Shown: positions 52,295 to 62,337 of the stretch, one piece after another
How the letters are laid out: each line of letters begins with the position of its first letter
How positions within the stretch are numbered: position 1 is the first letter of the stretch
NCBI GenBank assembly: GCA_946902875.1
Contig: OX336340.1
Span: forward strand, 417,501-481,500
Length of the DNA stretch: 64,000 nucleotides
Direction of reading: 5' to 3'
Source of the DNA: Nematopogon swammerdamellus
Lineage: Eukaryota; Arthropoda; Insecta; Lepidoptera; Adelidae
The notes under the pieces: model-generated
Databases searched by the model: none
What the model saw: only the letters and a program-made list of their open reading frames with translations
Told to the model about the DNA's origin: nothing
Position numbers and translations under genes: made by a program

Positions 52295-55227
52295 CAGCGG
52301 TGCACAACCCCACACATTTCAGCGTGGACGTAACAAATGTGCGAGGATTGCACTCCAATTTGGATGGCGTCCACCACCATTTGGAGACAGCGAAGCCGGC
52401 TTTATTCTTTCTGACGGAGACGCAAATATCTCGCCCAGCCGACACGTCGTACTTGCACTACCCCGGGTACAACCTGGAAAAAGCCTTCCGTTCCCGTGCC
52501 GGGGTATGCTTGTTTGCTAGGGCGGATATTTGCTGTCGTCGCCTGCGCTGTCTAGAAGACCTCACGTCTTCAGTACTCTGGGTCCACGTGGATCTGGGGT
52601 CGGAATCGCGCGTGTACGCCTGCGTCTACAGGTCGCACTCGGGTGATGCGGAGACAGCTCGCCTATTTGAGCACCTGAGTAGAGCAGCAGACGAAGTCCA
52701 AGAGCGGTTCCCTACAGCAGACATGGTACTCGTTGGGGACTTTAATGCCCACCACGAGGTGTGGCTTGGCTCCAACAGAACCGATTTCGCGGGGAGAGCC
52801 GCTTACGACTTCGCCCTGACGTATGACCTGTCTCAGCTGGTAGATCAACCTACCAGAATACCAGACATAGACGGTCATACACCCTACTTGCTGGATCTTC
52901 TGCTGACGTCTAATCCTGCTGGGTATAAGGTAACAGTGAGCGCTCCTCTTGGCTCCTCCGACCATTGCCTAGTGGGATCTACAGTGCCTTCGTCGCCCCC
53001 TCAGACCCGAACTGAAGGAGCCCGTCGAATTTGGCACTACGCGTCGGCAGATTGGGATGGAATGCGAGAGCATTTTGCATCCTACCCTTGGAGAGAGCTA
53101 TGCTTCAATTCGGACGATCCGTCGGAATGTGCCAATACCGTTGCCGAGGTGATTCTGGGTGGTATGGACATGTTTGTTCCCAATGCCTCCCTTCGCCTCG
53201 GAGGTAAGAGCAAACCCTGGTACAGCCGGGACTGTGCCGATGCTGCCGCGGCTAAAGCTACGGCATATCGAGCATGGTCACGTGCTCGTGCAAGACGTGA
53301 TCCATATATCTCCGAATTGAAGAAGAACTACAACCGCCTCTCCAGATCCTGCAAGAGGGCTATCGCCAGGGCTAAATTCGAGCATATCGGCAGAATTGGC
53401 GATAGGCTGAACCGGTACCCGACTGGGAGCCGTGAGTTCTGGTCTCTCGCCAAAACTGTCGAGTCGAATTTCTGCCGCCCCTCACTTCCACCTCTACAGC
53501 GCACTGACGGATCACTCGCTCACTCCGCAAAAGATAAAGCAGACCTTCTGGTATATCTTTTTGCGGGGAATTCCCACCTAGATGATGGGGGAGCTTCTCC
53601 TCCATCCATACCTAGGTGTGAGAACTCCATGCCAGAAGTGCAGTTCCGACAGAGAACTGTGCGGAAGGAGCTTCTTGCCCTAGACGTGAGGAAAGCGAGT
53701 GGACCGGACAGAGTGCCTGCATTGGTGTTGAAAAAGTGTGCTCCCGAGCTGGCTCCAGTACTGACGCGCCTCTTTCGCCTCTCGTACACAACTGGCCGCG
53801 TGCCGGCAGCTTGGAAATCAGCTTTCGTTCAGCCTGTCCCAAGAAAGGGCGATCGCTCTGACCCGTCAAACTACCGACCCATAGCAATCACCTCCCTCCT
53901 CTGCAAGGTGATGGAGCGCGTAGTCAATACGCAGCTCATGACGTACCTAGAGACAAATAATCTCATCAGCGATCGGCAATACGGCTTCCGGCCAAACCGA
54001 TCAGCTGGTGATCTCCTAGCGTACGTCACTCACCTTTGGGGGAAAGCGCTTGAAGGGTACGGTGAATCCTTGGCAATTGGACTCGATATTGCCAAGGCAT
54101 TTTACCGGGTCTGGCACAAAGCACTTCTGGGCAATCTGCCGGCGTACGGAATCCCCTCTGGCCTTTGTGACTGGGTCACCGACTTCCTACATGGGCGTAG
54201 CATTCAGGTCCTCGTGGACGGCTGCTCGTCGGACGCCATGTCAGTGAATGCCGGTGTACCACAGGGTTCTGTGTTGTCTCCCACGCTGTTTCTTCTCCAT
54301 ATCAATGATATGCTGCCACTCGGCAACATACATTGTTATGCAGACGACAGTACGGCACACGGATCCTACACCAGTCACCCTTCAGCCGGACGGAAAGTTG
54401 TGGATGAGAAGAGGCTAGCACTTGTGTCTGAACTCGAGCAAACACTCCAGTCTATTGCCGAATGGGGCCGGAGCAACTTGGTCGTGTTCAACGCATCGAA
54501 GACACAAGTGTGTGCGTTCAGTGCGAAGAGAACGGCGTTCACGCCAGCTCCTTCCTTCCAAAACACGTCGCTGAAATTAAGCGACCACCTCGAGGTCCTC
54601 GGTGTCGAACTGTCGCACGAATTGAACTTCCGGCGCCACATTGAGGGCAAGGCCAAGCTGGCCTCAAAAAATCTGGGCGTACTAAACAAGGTGCGGCGGT
54701 ACTTCACGTCGGGCCAAAAACTGACGCTGTATAAAACACAGGTTAGGTCCTGCTTGGAGTACTGCTCGCACTTGTGGGACGGCTCAGCTAAATACCAGCT
54801 TGCGCCGCTAGACTCAATCCAGCGTCGTGCCGTGCGACTGGTGGGTGACCCTGCGGTGTCCCGCGACTTAGAACCACTGCAACTCCGTAGGGACGTCGGC
54901 TCCCTAAGTGTGTTCTATCGTCTATTTCATGGGGAGTGTTCGGAGGAGCTGTTTAACGCGATTCCGCCGTCCCCATTCCACCTCCGCACCACGCGTACTG
55001 GGCAGGGGATGCACCCCTACTCAATCGACCTACCACGGATGCGCACCAACCGGTTCTGTAGATCTTTTATTCACAGAACCGGGAAAATGTGGAACGCACT
55101 CCCTGCCCATCTATTTCCTCCCAAGTACAACCTGGGGTTCTTCAAAAGGGGCGTGAAAAGGCTCCTATCAGGCCGGCATGGCATTCGCAATCCCCGTGCA
55201 TCACAGAATGTCCATGGGCATCGTTAG
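52234..55227 (+). CDS. LINE copy C: open ORF2 (endonuclease and reverse transcriptase)
   Basis: Open to the TAG at 55225 from a first ATG at 52234 (another at 52261; the frame stays open from 52204). N-terminal apurinic-type endonuclease: LTETQI, VLVGDFNAHH, GSSDHCLV. Reverse transcriptase: FRPNRSAGDLL, LDIAKAFYRVWHKALL (motif A, second Asp replaced by Tyr at 54103-54105), GVPQGSVLSPTLFLLHINDM, CYADDSTAH (motif C intact), then a C-terminal WNALPAHLFPP segment. CR1/Jockey-type LINE by layout. The ORF1 of this copy is absent: its 5' end abuts copy B head to head. Confidence 0.93.
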   Translation: MLSLPPSIIMAAQNKRINVCSAVHNPTHFSVDVTNVRGLHSNLDGVHHHLETAKPALFFLTETQISRPADTSYLHYPGYNLEKAFRSRAGVCLFARADICCRRLRCLEDLTSSVLWVHVDLGSESRVYACVYRSHSGDAETARLFEHLSRAADEVQERFPTADMVLVGDFNAHHEVWLGSNRTDFAGRAAYDFALTYDLSQLVDQPTRIPDIDGHTPYLLDLLLTSNPAGYKVTVSAPLGSSDHCLVGSTVPSSPPQTRTEGARRIWHYASADWDGMREHFASYPWRELCFNSDDPSECANTVAEVILGGMDMFVPNASLRLGGKSKPWYSRDCADAAAAKATAYRAWSRARARRDPYISELKKNYNRLSRSCKRAIARAKFEHIGRIGDRLNRYPTGSREFWSLAKTVESNFCRPSLPPLQRTDGSLAHSAKDKADLLVYLFAGNSHLDDGGASPPSIPRCENSMPEVQFRQRTVRKELLALDVRKASGPDRVPALVLKKCAPELAPVLTRLFRLSYTTGRVPAAWKSAFVQPVPRKGDRSDPSNYRPIAITSLLCKVMERVVNTQLMTYLETNNLISDRQYGFRPNRSAGDLLAYVTHLWGKALEGYGESLAIGLDIAKAFYRVWHKALLGNLPAYGIPSGLCDWVTDFLHGRSIQVLVDGCSSDAMSVNAGVPQGSVLSPTLFLLHINDMLPLGNIHCYADDSTAHGSYTSHPSAGRKVVDEKRLALVSELEQTLQSIAEWGRSNLVVFNASKTQVCAFSAKRTAFTPAPSFQNTSLKLSDHLEVLGVELSHELNFRRHIEGKAKLASKNLGVLNKVRRYFTSGQKLTLYKTQVRSCLEYCSHLWDGSAKYQLAPLDSIQRRAVRLVGDPAVSRDLEPLQLRRDVGSLSVFYRLFHGECSEELFNAIPPSPFHLRTTRTGQGMHPYSIDLPRMRTNRFCRSFIHRTGKMWNALPAHLFPPKYNLGFFKRGVKRLLSGRHGIRNPRASQNVHGHR

Positions 55228-55290
55228 ACACCTACTTGTAGGTGAAAAGATGCCACATGTCGCGCTATCAATAAAAAAATAAAAAAAAGG
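55228..55290 (+). mobile_element. 3' UTR and poly(A) of LINE copy C
   Basis: CACCTACTTGTAGGTG palindrome, GCCACATGTCGCGCTATC and A-run; the same end is seen in five other fragments of this window. Confidence 0.9.
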
Positions 55291-55309
55291 GGTGTGCACA
55301 GCTGATTGA

Positions 55310-55865
55310 AAGTTGTTCTTTCTTTGTACTGCCATGGTTGTAGTAAGAGGGGGGGGAAAGAGCGTGAAGGGTGGCTGTGGTGATTCACGGGCAAAGCGTG
55401 GACCATCGCTTACTGCTCAGGTTAGTGGTGCGCCGACACGGAAGACGGAAGGGCCCCCGGTCCCCCCCCCCCTCCCCTCCCCCCGGAAGTGGCCGCCGGG
55501 ACCCCTACTCCGTTCACCAACCGGCACGACGGACCACTCCGGGATTATGCGCCGGTTTACCAGGGCAGCCTCTCGCGTTGGTTAGACGCGATTGGGCCCC
55601 TGTACCACCGGCGGGCGGCCAGCGGAATAACCGTCTCACCGAGTCTCCCTGTCAACCGTGTCGATGCATTACGTCGGAACAGCGAATCCGCGTCGGGATT
55701 ACTGACCTACTCCTCACCACAGCCATCCCCACCTGCTTTTGGGTCCCCGGGAGGTGCACCGGAACACAGTGAACTGTTATGGCGGTATAATAGTACTGAG
55801 CTTGCATCGGTCGGCGACGGACGCGCACACGATGCACTCTAGACGCACCTGCGATGTAAGCGAAA
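55310..55865 (+). mobile_element. LINE copy D: 5' UTR
   Basis: Matches the 5' UTR of copy B (GGGGGG-purine start, CGGGCAAAGCGTGGA, GAAGGGCCCCCGGTCCCCC, GCGCCGGTTTACCAGGGCAGCCTCTCGCG). Leads into ORF1. Confidence 0.85.
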
Positions 55866-57307
55866 ATGGCGTGCGATAAATGCAATATGGTTGTGAACGA
55901 AGTACTAGCCTTCACCGAAGATCAGCCTTCAGCATCATCCGGATTTGTGAGTCCGCCTTCACCGAAGATGACGTTGAGACCGCGAGAGTTCTGCTTCGTG
56001 CGTGCATTCCGTCAAGAAGGCCGACTCGCAAGGGAGAAAATCGGAAGAAGAAGACTATCCAGGACATCATCACCATCTTAAAGCCGACAGACCCCGACGA
56101 CGTGCCAAGGTTCGTCGCGTACGACCTCAATAAGTTGCCGCCTGTGTCCTTCGACCACGTCGACGTTACGGCCTTCCTGAAAGATTTGGTGATCATAAAA
56201 GCGGACATAGCTCAACTGAAGGGAAACTGTGGAGCGACAGCGGCGTAGGGGCCAACATCTCTCGTCCCGGAAGTTCAACAGCTGAAACAGGCAGTTGAGA
56301 AATTGTCATGTTCCGAGTCACTCCGGCCGATAACCCCGTCTCTGCAGCCTGATCGCATTCCGCAAGTGGGAACACCGAACGAAACGCTGAGTGTACGCAA
56401 CATCAATATGCGCAGGCGAGGTGCTCAAGTGTCGTCACCCAGCGATTGCACATCGACGCCGGTATGCTACGTAAGCGCTGATGGTGCTGTTGATGCCTCG
56501 ACTTCTACACTGCTCACCCCTCCCGCTCCTCTGCCCACCCGCCCCGTTGCCGCTCGTCCGAAAAGGCGACGCGGATCTATGACGAAGCGTATCAGTAAAA
56601 CGGTGGAGAAAACAACAATGGTATCCCCGCGCTTGGAACCGCGTCCCGACTGTCGGCAGGAGGCTGCACGTGACAAAGACGGGTTCGTACTCGTCGAGAG
56701 CAGGAAGAAGAGAAGGAAGAGGTGCAATAAGCGCGGATCTGCGCCCCCTGAAGAGAGCTGTTTGAAGGCAGCTCCCCGCACGGCTCTCATCTACGTGTCT
56801 CGCCTGCGAAAGTACATGAAGATCGAGGACCTCATCCGCCACGTCCAGGATAAGGGTGAGCGAGTTGAGAGTGTCGAGGCTCTTCCTTCTCACTGGGCTG
56901 ACACGAACTTTTGCGCTTTCAAGCTGTGCATTCCTGCCGAGAAGGTGAAGACATTCCTTCGCAGTGAGTTTTGGCCCTCCGGGGTGGTGTTCCGGCGCTA
57001 CAATCGCGACCTTCATCGTGAGGTCGCGCGCCATAAGTATGCTGAGGCCGCGCCGGAGCTGTCTACAACTGCCGTCCTGCACATTCAGGAGACGCAACCC
57101 GCGCCGCCGCCGACGACGCCCGCGCCGCTGCCGACGCCCGCGCCGCTGCCGACGCCCGCGCCGCTGCCGACGCCCGTGCCGCGGACGCAATCTGCGCCCA
57201 CTCTACGCGCACCTGATTCACCGCGTCAGCAGACTAATATGACGCATACGGGTCTCTATTGGGACCCGTACAGACACAAGTGGAGAAAAAGTAATTTTAG
57301 TTCTTAG
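55866..57307 (+). pseudogene. LINE copy D: ORF1 (gag-like), broken twice
   Basis: Starts MACDKCNMVVNEVLAF at 55866; a frameshift near 55900-55930 moves into the frame with FTEDDVETARVLLRACIP, DPDDVPRFVAYDLNKLPPVS, FDHVDVTAFL; a TAG at 56246-56248 interrupts it; the same frame then runs on to 57307. The second part has a basic stretch, an RRM-like region (TALIYVSRLRKYMKIEDLIR ... EFWPSGVVFRRY) and a (PAPLPT)n repeat. This is ORF1 of lepidopteran CR1/Jockey-like LINEs as I recall them. Confidence 0.85.
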
Positions 57308-57540
57308 GTTAAGACATTTAATATGTATTGTCAATATGGCCCTAGTTGGCTGAAATAAAGAGATAAATAAAAATAAAATAAAAATTAAACAAATAATTGA
57401 TTCTCCCAGGGTGTGGTCGCGAACCCAGTCGATCCGAAGATCTCCCACATGCTAACTGCTGTTCATTTGGCACCACCCAGGAGGCACGTGTGACTTAAGG
57501 ACCATGAGGTGTCACAGACGCGAACAGCTTTAACTCCCTA
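57308..57540 (+). mobile_element. LINE copy D: A-rich ORF1-ORF2 spacer
   Basis: GGCTGAAATAAAGAGATAAA and an A-rich run, then CCCAGGGTGTGGTCGCG ... CACAGACGCGAACAGC, which in copy B leads straight into ORF2. Copy D is cut at 57540. Confidence 0.85.
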
Positions 57541-57856
57541 TATAAGGTGCTTCGTTATTTATGTCAATAACTTCGGGAGGGTTACATACGCGCTCAAACA
57601 AACAGATTCAGATTCAGATATTTATTTCGCCATAAAGAACACACAACAATAACAATATTTCACTGAGACATATGCATATTCAGTATGGTTCGTCATTATC
57701 ATTATCATTATTATTATTTTTTGTCATGTCCCGTTCAGCTCAACACTTTACTCAAAAAAAAAACATGTTTATAGGAGCATTGTTTCTCCTAACATCTCCT
57801 AACAAAAAAATTAAATCAAATAGCTGTAAAAACCAATCAAGGCTATAGACCCTTGC
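57541..57856. other. Segment between LINE copy D and the right arm
   Basis: Begins TATAAGGTGCTTCGTTATT, an inverted scrap of the arm (compare 58262). No left-arm counterpart. No gene. Confidence 0.5.
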
Positions 57857-59588
57857 AAACAAGAAACGTAGGCACACACACCGCACACGTAGGTAGGTAG
57901 GTAGGTAGGTAGCTAGTTTTAGAGCGGCGGCGGCCTAGTGACCTTGTGACTTACTTACAACAATAGCTGTTCTGCGTTTGAACATAGTACGGTCATTGAC
58001 CCCGTACAATGCAAGCTACCTACTGTTACACACAGGTCTAGTTACCTTGTGACTTACTTACAACAAACAGCTGTTCTGCGTTTGGACATACAACGGTCAT
58101 TGACCCCGTACAATGCAAGCTACCTACTGTTACACACAGGTCTAGTGACCTTGTGACTTACTTACAATAAACAGCTGTTCTGCGTTTGAAAATTTCTCGA
58201 AAAGTTATGCTAAAAACATATAATTTTTTTTGCGTAACGTGTTTACTTGAGATGAATAACGAAGCACCTTATATAATTTCTTTCAAAATTATTTAATAGT
58301 ACGCTAAGAGAGGGTTCTGTATCGGAAATAGATCACTTTTGAAGAACAAATAATTTTTGTTCGCACAAAAACATTTTTTCTATGTAAAATGTAAAAAAAA
58401 AATTTCTTAATCATTTCAGTTTCATGCCAGGAACAAAAAAGTCTTCCAACACATAGATCCCTTTCTTTCAGAAATTGTGAAAAACCACAATTTTAGTTTT
58501 ATTAGTATGGAATAGAAAGAATTTGATTTTTTTTACCAACTTACACGTGTTATGTCATAATGATAATTAAGACTTTTTTGTTACTGTTATGAAACTGAAT
58601 CGATTAGGCTATAAAAATGAACCACCTATTTTTTTATTTTTTTAAATACATAAAACAACAATATTTTACATTAAAAAAGAAGCCCAAAGTCCAAAAAAAT
58701 GTATATAGGTTTCCACCCCATTTCGTACCCTGCTGCGAACCGGTTAATATTAGAGGTCCAAACCGGTTCTGAACCGGTTTTTAGGCTTCAGGTTCGGGTT
58801 TTTTTGAACCGGTTCGCGACCAAACTGGTTCGCTCGTTAAAAAGGTTCTTCGAACCGGTTCGGAGAACCCGAACCCCATTTCGAACCGGTTTTCAGTCCC
58901 TGGTTAGCACACACCGCACGCCAACTTCAGCGGCGCGCCAGGGGCGGCGCGGCGCAGCATGGACGCAGAGGAGGGGAAAATGCCGCGTTTCTCGCCTCCC
59001 GCGGCCGGCCGCTCCTCTGCGCACCGCGCCCGTCTTGGCCCGCTTGTTTATTAAACTTGCCGATGGATTTTTTGTTGGATTCTTTTGCAAATAATTTTCT
59101 TCAAAATTCTTAATCATAATTGTACAATAAAAACGGACGGAGGAATTTTGCGGAACAGAGTTTCGGCCGTCACCTTGAAAAAAAATGATGCATATAAAAA
59201 AGTTGTTGGATTCTTATGCTTATTGATGTACATAATAATACTAAGGTATATTCCGATTAAAGAACCGACTGAGCAATTTTGCCGAGAAAAATATAGTAAA
59301 AAAACACATTTTGTTTTTAATTCACTATTTCCATATACAAAAAATGTTGGATTTATTTACGTACTTATTCATATAAATAATACCTACCCTATGGCGAAGT
59401 AACTTTGGACGGAGCAATTTGTCTATAGGAGTTATATTAAATTTTCACTTTTCTTTGAATATACCCAACTTCCCGTAAAAAAAAATGTTGGATTATTTGT
59501 CAGTAGTAATTCCGAACATTACTCCAAGATATTATCAAAGTTTCATTGACTGAGGAATTAATGTATGGGTCCAACTCCTCGTTGACTA
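57857..59588 (-). repeat. Right inverted arm
   Basis: Reverse complement of the left arm with few differences; the order of blocks is mirrored. Confidence 0.9.
58735..58895. promoter_or_regulatory. Cluster of six AACCGGTT sites (right arm)
   Basis: Mirror copy of the left-arm cluster. Confidence 0.5.
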
Positions 59589-59764
59589 CATTATAATATC
59601 ATCATTGTGAAGTGAAGTGACGACACGGTAACGAACGAGGCGGTGTTGCAATGGTGCGAGACAAGCGACAACACGTCTCGTGCGTGCGTGTGGAAATAGC
59701 AATGCACGTGGTAATAAATACGTAGACAGGCCATCACCTGGTCGAAGTATATTATTTATTTATT

Positions 59765-59822
59765 TATGGATAGCGCGACATGTGGCATCGTTTCAACTAC
59801 AAGTAGGTGTCTAAAGCTGCAT
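59765..59822 (-). mobile_element. LINE 3' tail scrap
   Basis: GATAGCGCGACATGTGGCAT ... CTACAAGTAGGTGTCTAA, reverse complement of the 3' end of LINE copy C. Confidence 0.8.
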
Positions 59823-60062
59823 CCCCACCATGCCGAGCCGATCGGCAGAGCCGCTCGGCAAAGTCGAACAAGTGAAGACGTGCCACGCGGGTTGCAGGTG
59901 CAACCCGCGCGGTACGCGGTACACGGGGCCGCGCGGCCTGCGAACCGAAACCGACCGAGGCCGGTCCGGCCGGATCATTCGGCAGTCGGCACGGTAGTGC
60001 CGACGCACGAGTGTGGACGTGTCGCGCGGCTTTGCACTTGCCTGTTCGTGATGCACGGGTAG
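59823..60062. repeat. GC-rich cluster of short perfect hairpins
   Basis: GCCGATCGGC, CGCGGGTTGCA-GG-TGCAACCCGCG, GGCCGCGCGGCC, GGCCGGTCCGGCC and GTCGGCAC-GGTA-GTGCCGAC follow one another in about 170 bp. GCTGCATCCCCACC at the left edge looks like a transposon end. Confidence 0.6.
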
Positions 60063-60065
60063 TTT

Positions 60066-60206
60066 ACATATTTTTTTTATGTAAACCATGATTGGTTTAC
60101 ATAAAAAAATTCGTGCATAGTGCAGTCGACAGAACTATTAAAATCACCTCTCCTAGGGAGACCATGCTCAGTGAGGCGCTATGCCAGCAGATTTGCTGAC
60201 TGTTGC
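60066..60206 (-). mobile_element. LINE family D tail, inverted
   Basis: TATGTAAACC-ATGATT-GGTTTACATA hairpin at the poly(A) side, then GACCATGCTCAGTGAGGCGC and CCAGCAGATTTGCTGACTGT, the reverse complement of the family D 3' UTR. Confidence 0.7.
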
Positions 60207-60207
60207 T

Positions 60208-60302
60208 AGGCTAGAAGTGTCCCGCGATCTTGAACCACTGCAACACCGTAGGGATGTCGGCTCCCTGAGTGTGTTCTATTGCTTATTCCATGGGGAGTGC
60301 TT
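60208..60302 (+). mobile_element. LINE ORF2 scrap
   Basis: GTCCCGCGATCTTGAACCAC ... TATTCCATGGGGAGTG matches ORF2 of the LINE family near 54865-54945. Confidence 0.8.
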
Positions 60303-60734
60303 GTCCTCTCGTCTCTCCTTAAGGGGCATCTCGTCCTTAATGTAAGTAAGGGTATAACGGTAGCCTTTTACAGTGTACGTCAAATCCGCACCACGGCCAG
60401 TCTAAACGTTCCGACGGTCTACCATCTAAACTACCACCGCGCCCAGCAAGGTAAAATGTATGCGTAATGAATGATGAGCCGTTTCTGACTATACATATCG
60501 GTGGCAACACAGATGTGCCTCGCGTCGCGCGCATCCTCATCCTCACTGCGCTTGCGTGTTGGATGAAATGATGCGAGTGAACCTACTCTGCTAGGTCGGT
60601 ACTCATCAATGATTCATTGGAAATGAACTGGCCAAATGCCATTCTTGTTTTATTATTTTGTCTAATGAACTGTTCTTGTCGTTAATGTACTGTAGTTCTT
60701 CTAAGAATTGTCACTTAACTAACTTACTTATTGT

Positions 60735-61108
60735 CAGCCACGGTAGCTCAGTGATGCGGTCGGTCGACTGTTGTTAAGCGCACATGGGCGCGGTTAGTGC
60801 TTGGATGGGTGACCGCTCGACCGTTGGAAGCTGATCGTAGTTCAGATTCCACGTAAAACTGTATAGGTCCCTTCACTTCTTACCTTACCAGGTGGTAGGG
60901 TTTATCCCGGCCGGGTTGATACCACCGCACTGAATGAAACGTCGGTCGAAACGGCTATGTAAGTAGTTCGTGTTTTCCGTCCAGTTCAGTGTAGCCGACA
61001 TGAAATGAAGGGAAGCACTGACATGGCACCCAGTTCACCCGGTGTTATGGACTGATATCACGGATATTGCAGGTGATGTAGCCAACCGTGTCATTTATAT
61101 AAAAAAAA
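60735..61108 (+). mobile_element. SINE family A, full length (tRNA/5S chimera)
   Basis: Head GTCAGCCACGGTAGCTCAGT resembles a tRNA A box. It is followed by TTAAGCGCACATGGGCGCGG and TTAGTGCTTGGATGGGTGAC, which match the internal promoter part of 5S rRNA. Then come body, GTAGCCAACCGTGTC and A-run. Confidence 0.93.
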
Positions 61109-61109
61109 T

Positions 61110-61885
61110 GTGTTTAACTTGATAGTTGGTTTATCCAGAAAATCAAATGCACGGAATTCATTTAAACTACACGTTGCATTGCTTTTTTTTAAAGACAGCC
61201 GACGCGGGTTTCTCTGCCCAATATTCAACGGAAGATCATACACAGCCAATAACACCACTCGTCCGTCGCCAAACCGCGCTCAGAGAGGCGCCATGCTAAT
61301 CGGATCGGAAGACGTTCATATTGCTGTCACATGCATCATCTCAACACTCGTCTCACTCAACATATAAGAAATATGTACTTGCGAAGAAATGTCAATGCTA
61401 TGATTGGCTATTTATTATCTAATTCGATTACCGTTAGCTCTCGGTGCTCTGCTCCGCCGCTCCGCCCGTCACAGCAGCAGACCGGTAGATCTCAAACGAG
61501 ATACTCGCTCCTAATCTTCTAATCTGATTATACCGAAAATGGATTCAATCGTTGCTGTCCCGCTGAGCAGAGAGCGTGCGCGTCGCGCCGACTATGCTCA
61601 CAGAGCTCCGATACATTTCAATTTATTTACTAAGCTTGATTATTTGATGGCCTCCAAAATTACATTTTTGTATCACAACCATAGACATATTATAACGTAA
61701 TTAGTAGACTAGAGAGCGCCATATTCCATTGAGTTGAAGCCATCCAGCCACAACCGAGTTAGTCGATCGCGATCCACCGACGTCGCCACACGCGCAGTCC
61801 GCGCGCACTACGCGCCTCAAACTATGCTCGCCTTCTCTCGCTCGCTCCCCGCCGCGCCAGCGCCCCCTCTACCGCTCGGCATCGC
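61110..61885. other. Spacer, family D scrap, no gene
   Basis: Inverted family D-like scrap at 61238-61300. Mostly unassigned. Confidence 0.35.
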
Positions 61886-61972
61886 TTACTTCCTCACCCC
61901 TCCGCCGACGCCTATTAGTACGGTCTGCACTCCGTACTGATTAGGCGTCGGGGTTGAGGGGAGGAAGTCAAG
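61886..61972. repeat. Long imperfect hairpin (about 37-bp arms)
   Basis: CTTCCTCACCCCTCCGCCGA ... GACGCCTATTAGTACGG pairs with CCGTACTGATTAGGCGTC ... GAGGGGAGGAAG across a loop of about 9 bases. Confidence 0.8.
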
Positions 61973-62337
61973 CGGGGGGTGAATTCAGTGCTAAGAACCT
62001 AACGAGTTTGACAGATCGAAGTGCATAGTTAAAAAAATTGGGTTAAGTACTTATAAGTAATATAAGGTAAATAATAAACCATTTTATAAAACATGTTTAG
62101 ACTTATTTATTCTATTTATCGATAATTTGTCGATAGTCAGTTCAACATCACTAGACTGGCCAAGAGTAGCTACAGTTACCCCGAATAAAATTTTAATGGT
62201 CGATTTCCTGTACCAAACCTTATATCTATGAGCTGATGGTTCAAAATTAGTTGGTTTTTATGTTGTTGGACAATATTTGACATTCAGGTAACCACAGAGC
62301 ATTAAAACTTAGATGTTAATAAATGTAGCTACAATCT
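61973..62337. other. Spacer, no recognised feature
   Basis: AT-rich, no ORF. Confidence 0.35.

Larger units (their letters stand above)
47286..59588. mobile_element. 12.3-kb structure with 1.7-kb inverted arms
   Basis: Left arm 47286-49029 and right arm 57857-59588 are nearly identical inverted copies. Outer tips are TAGTCAAC(C/G)AGGAGTT on both sides, ending in TA; a TA target duplication is possible. Between the arms lie four pieces of one LINE family. Could be a foldback-type or long-TIR DNA element loaded with LINEs, or a duplicated-inverted segment. No transposase is visible. Confidence 0.7.

Noticed and set aside
55371..55772. 133-codon ORF before LINE ORF1
   Set aside because: Lies in the 5' UTR shared with copy B, where the frame is not conserved.
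56435..57190. 251-codon minus-strand ORF, Arg-rich
   Set aside because: Antisense shadow of LINE ORF1; the Arg runs come from the (PAPLPT)n repeat on the other strand.
60760..60830. A 5S rRNA gene
   Set aside because: Only the internal promoter part matches; the 5' third of 5S rRNA is absent and it lies in a repeated SINE.
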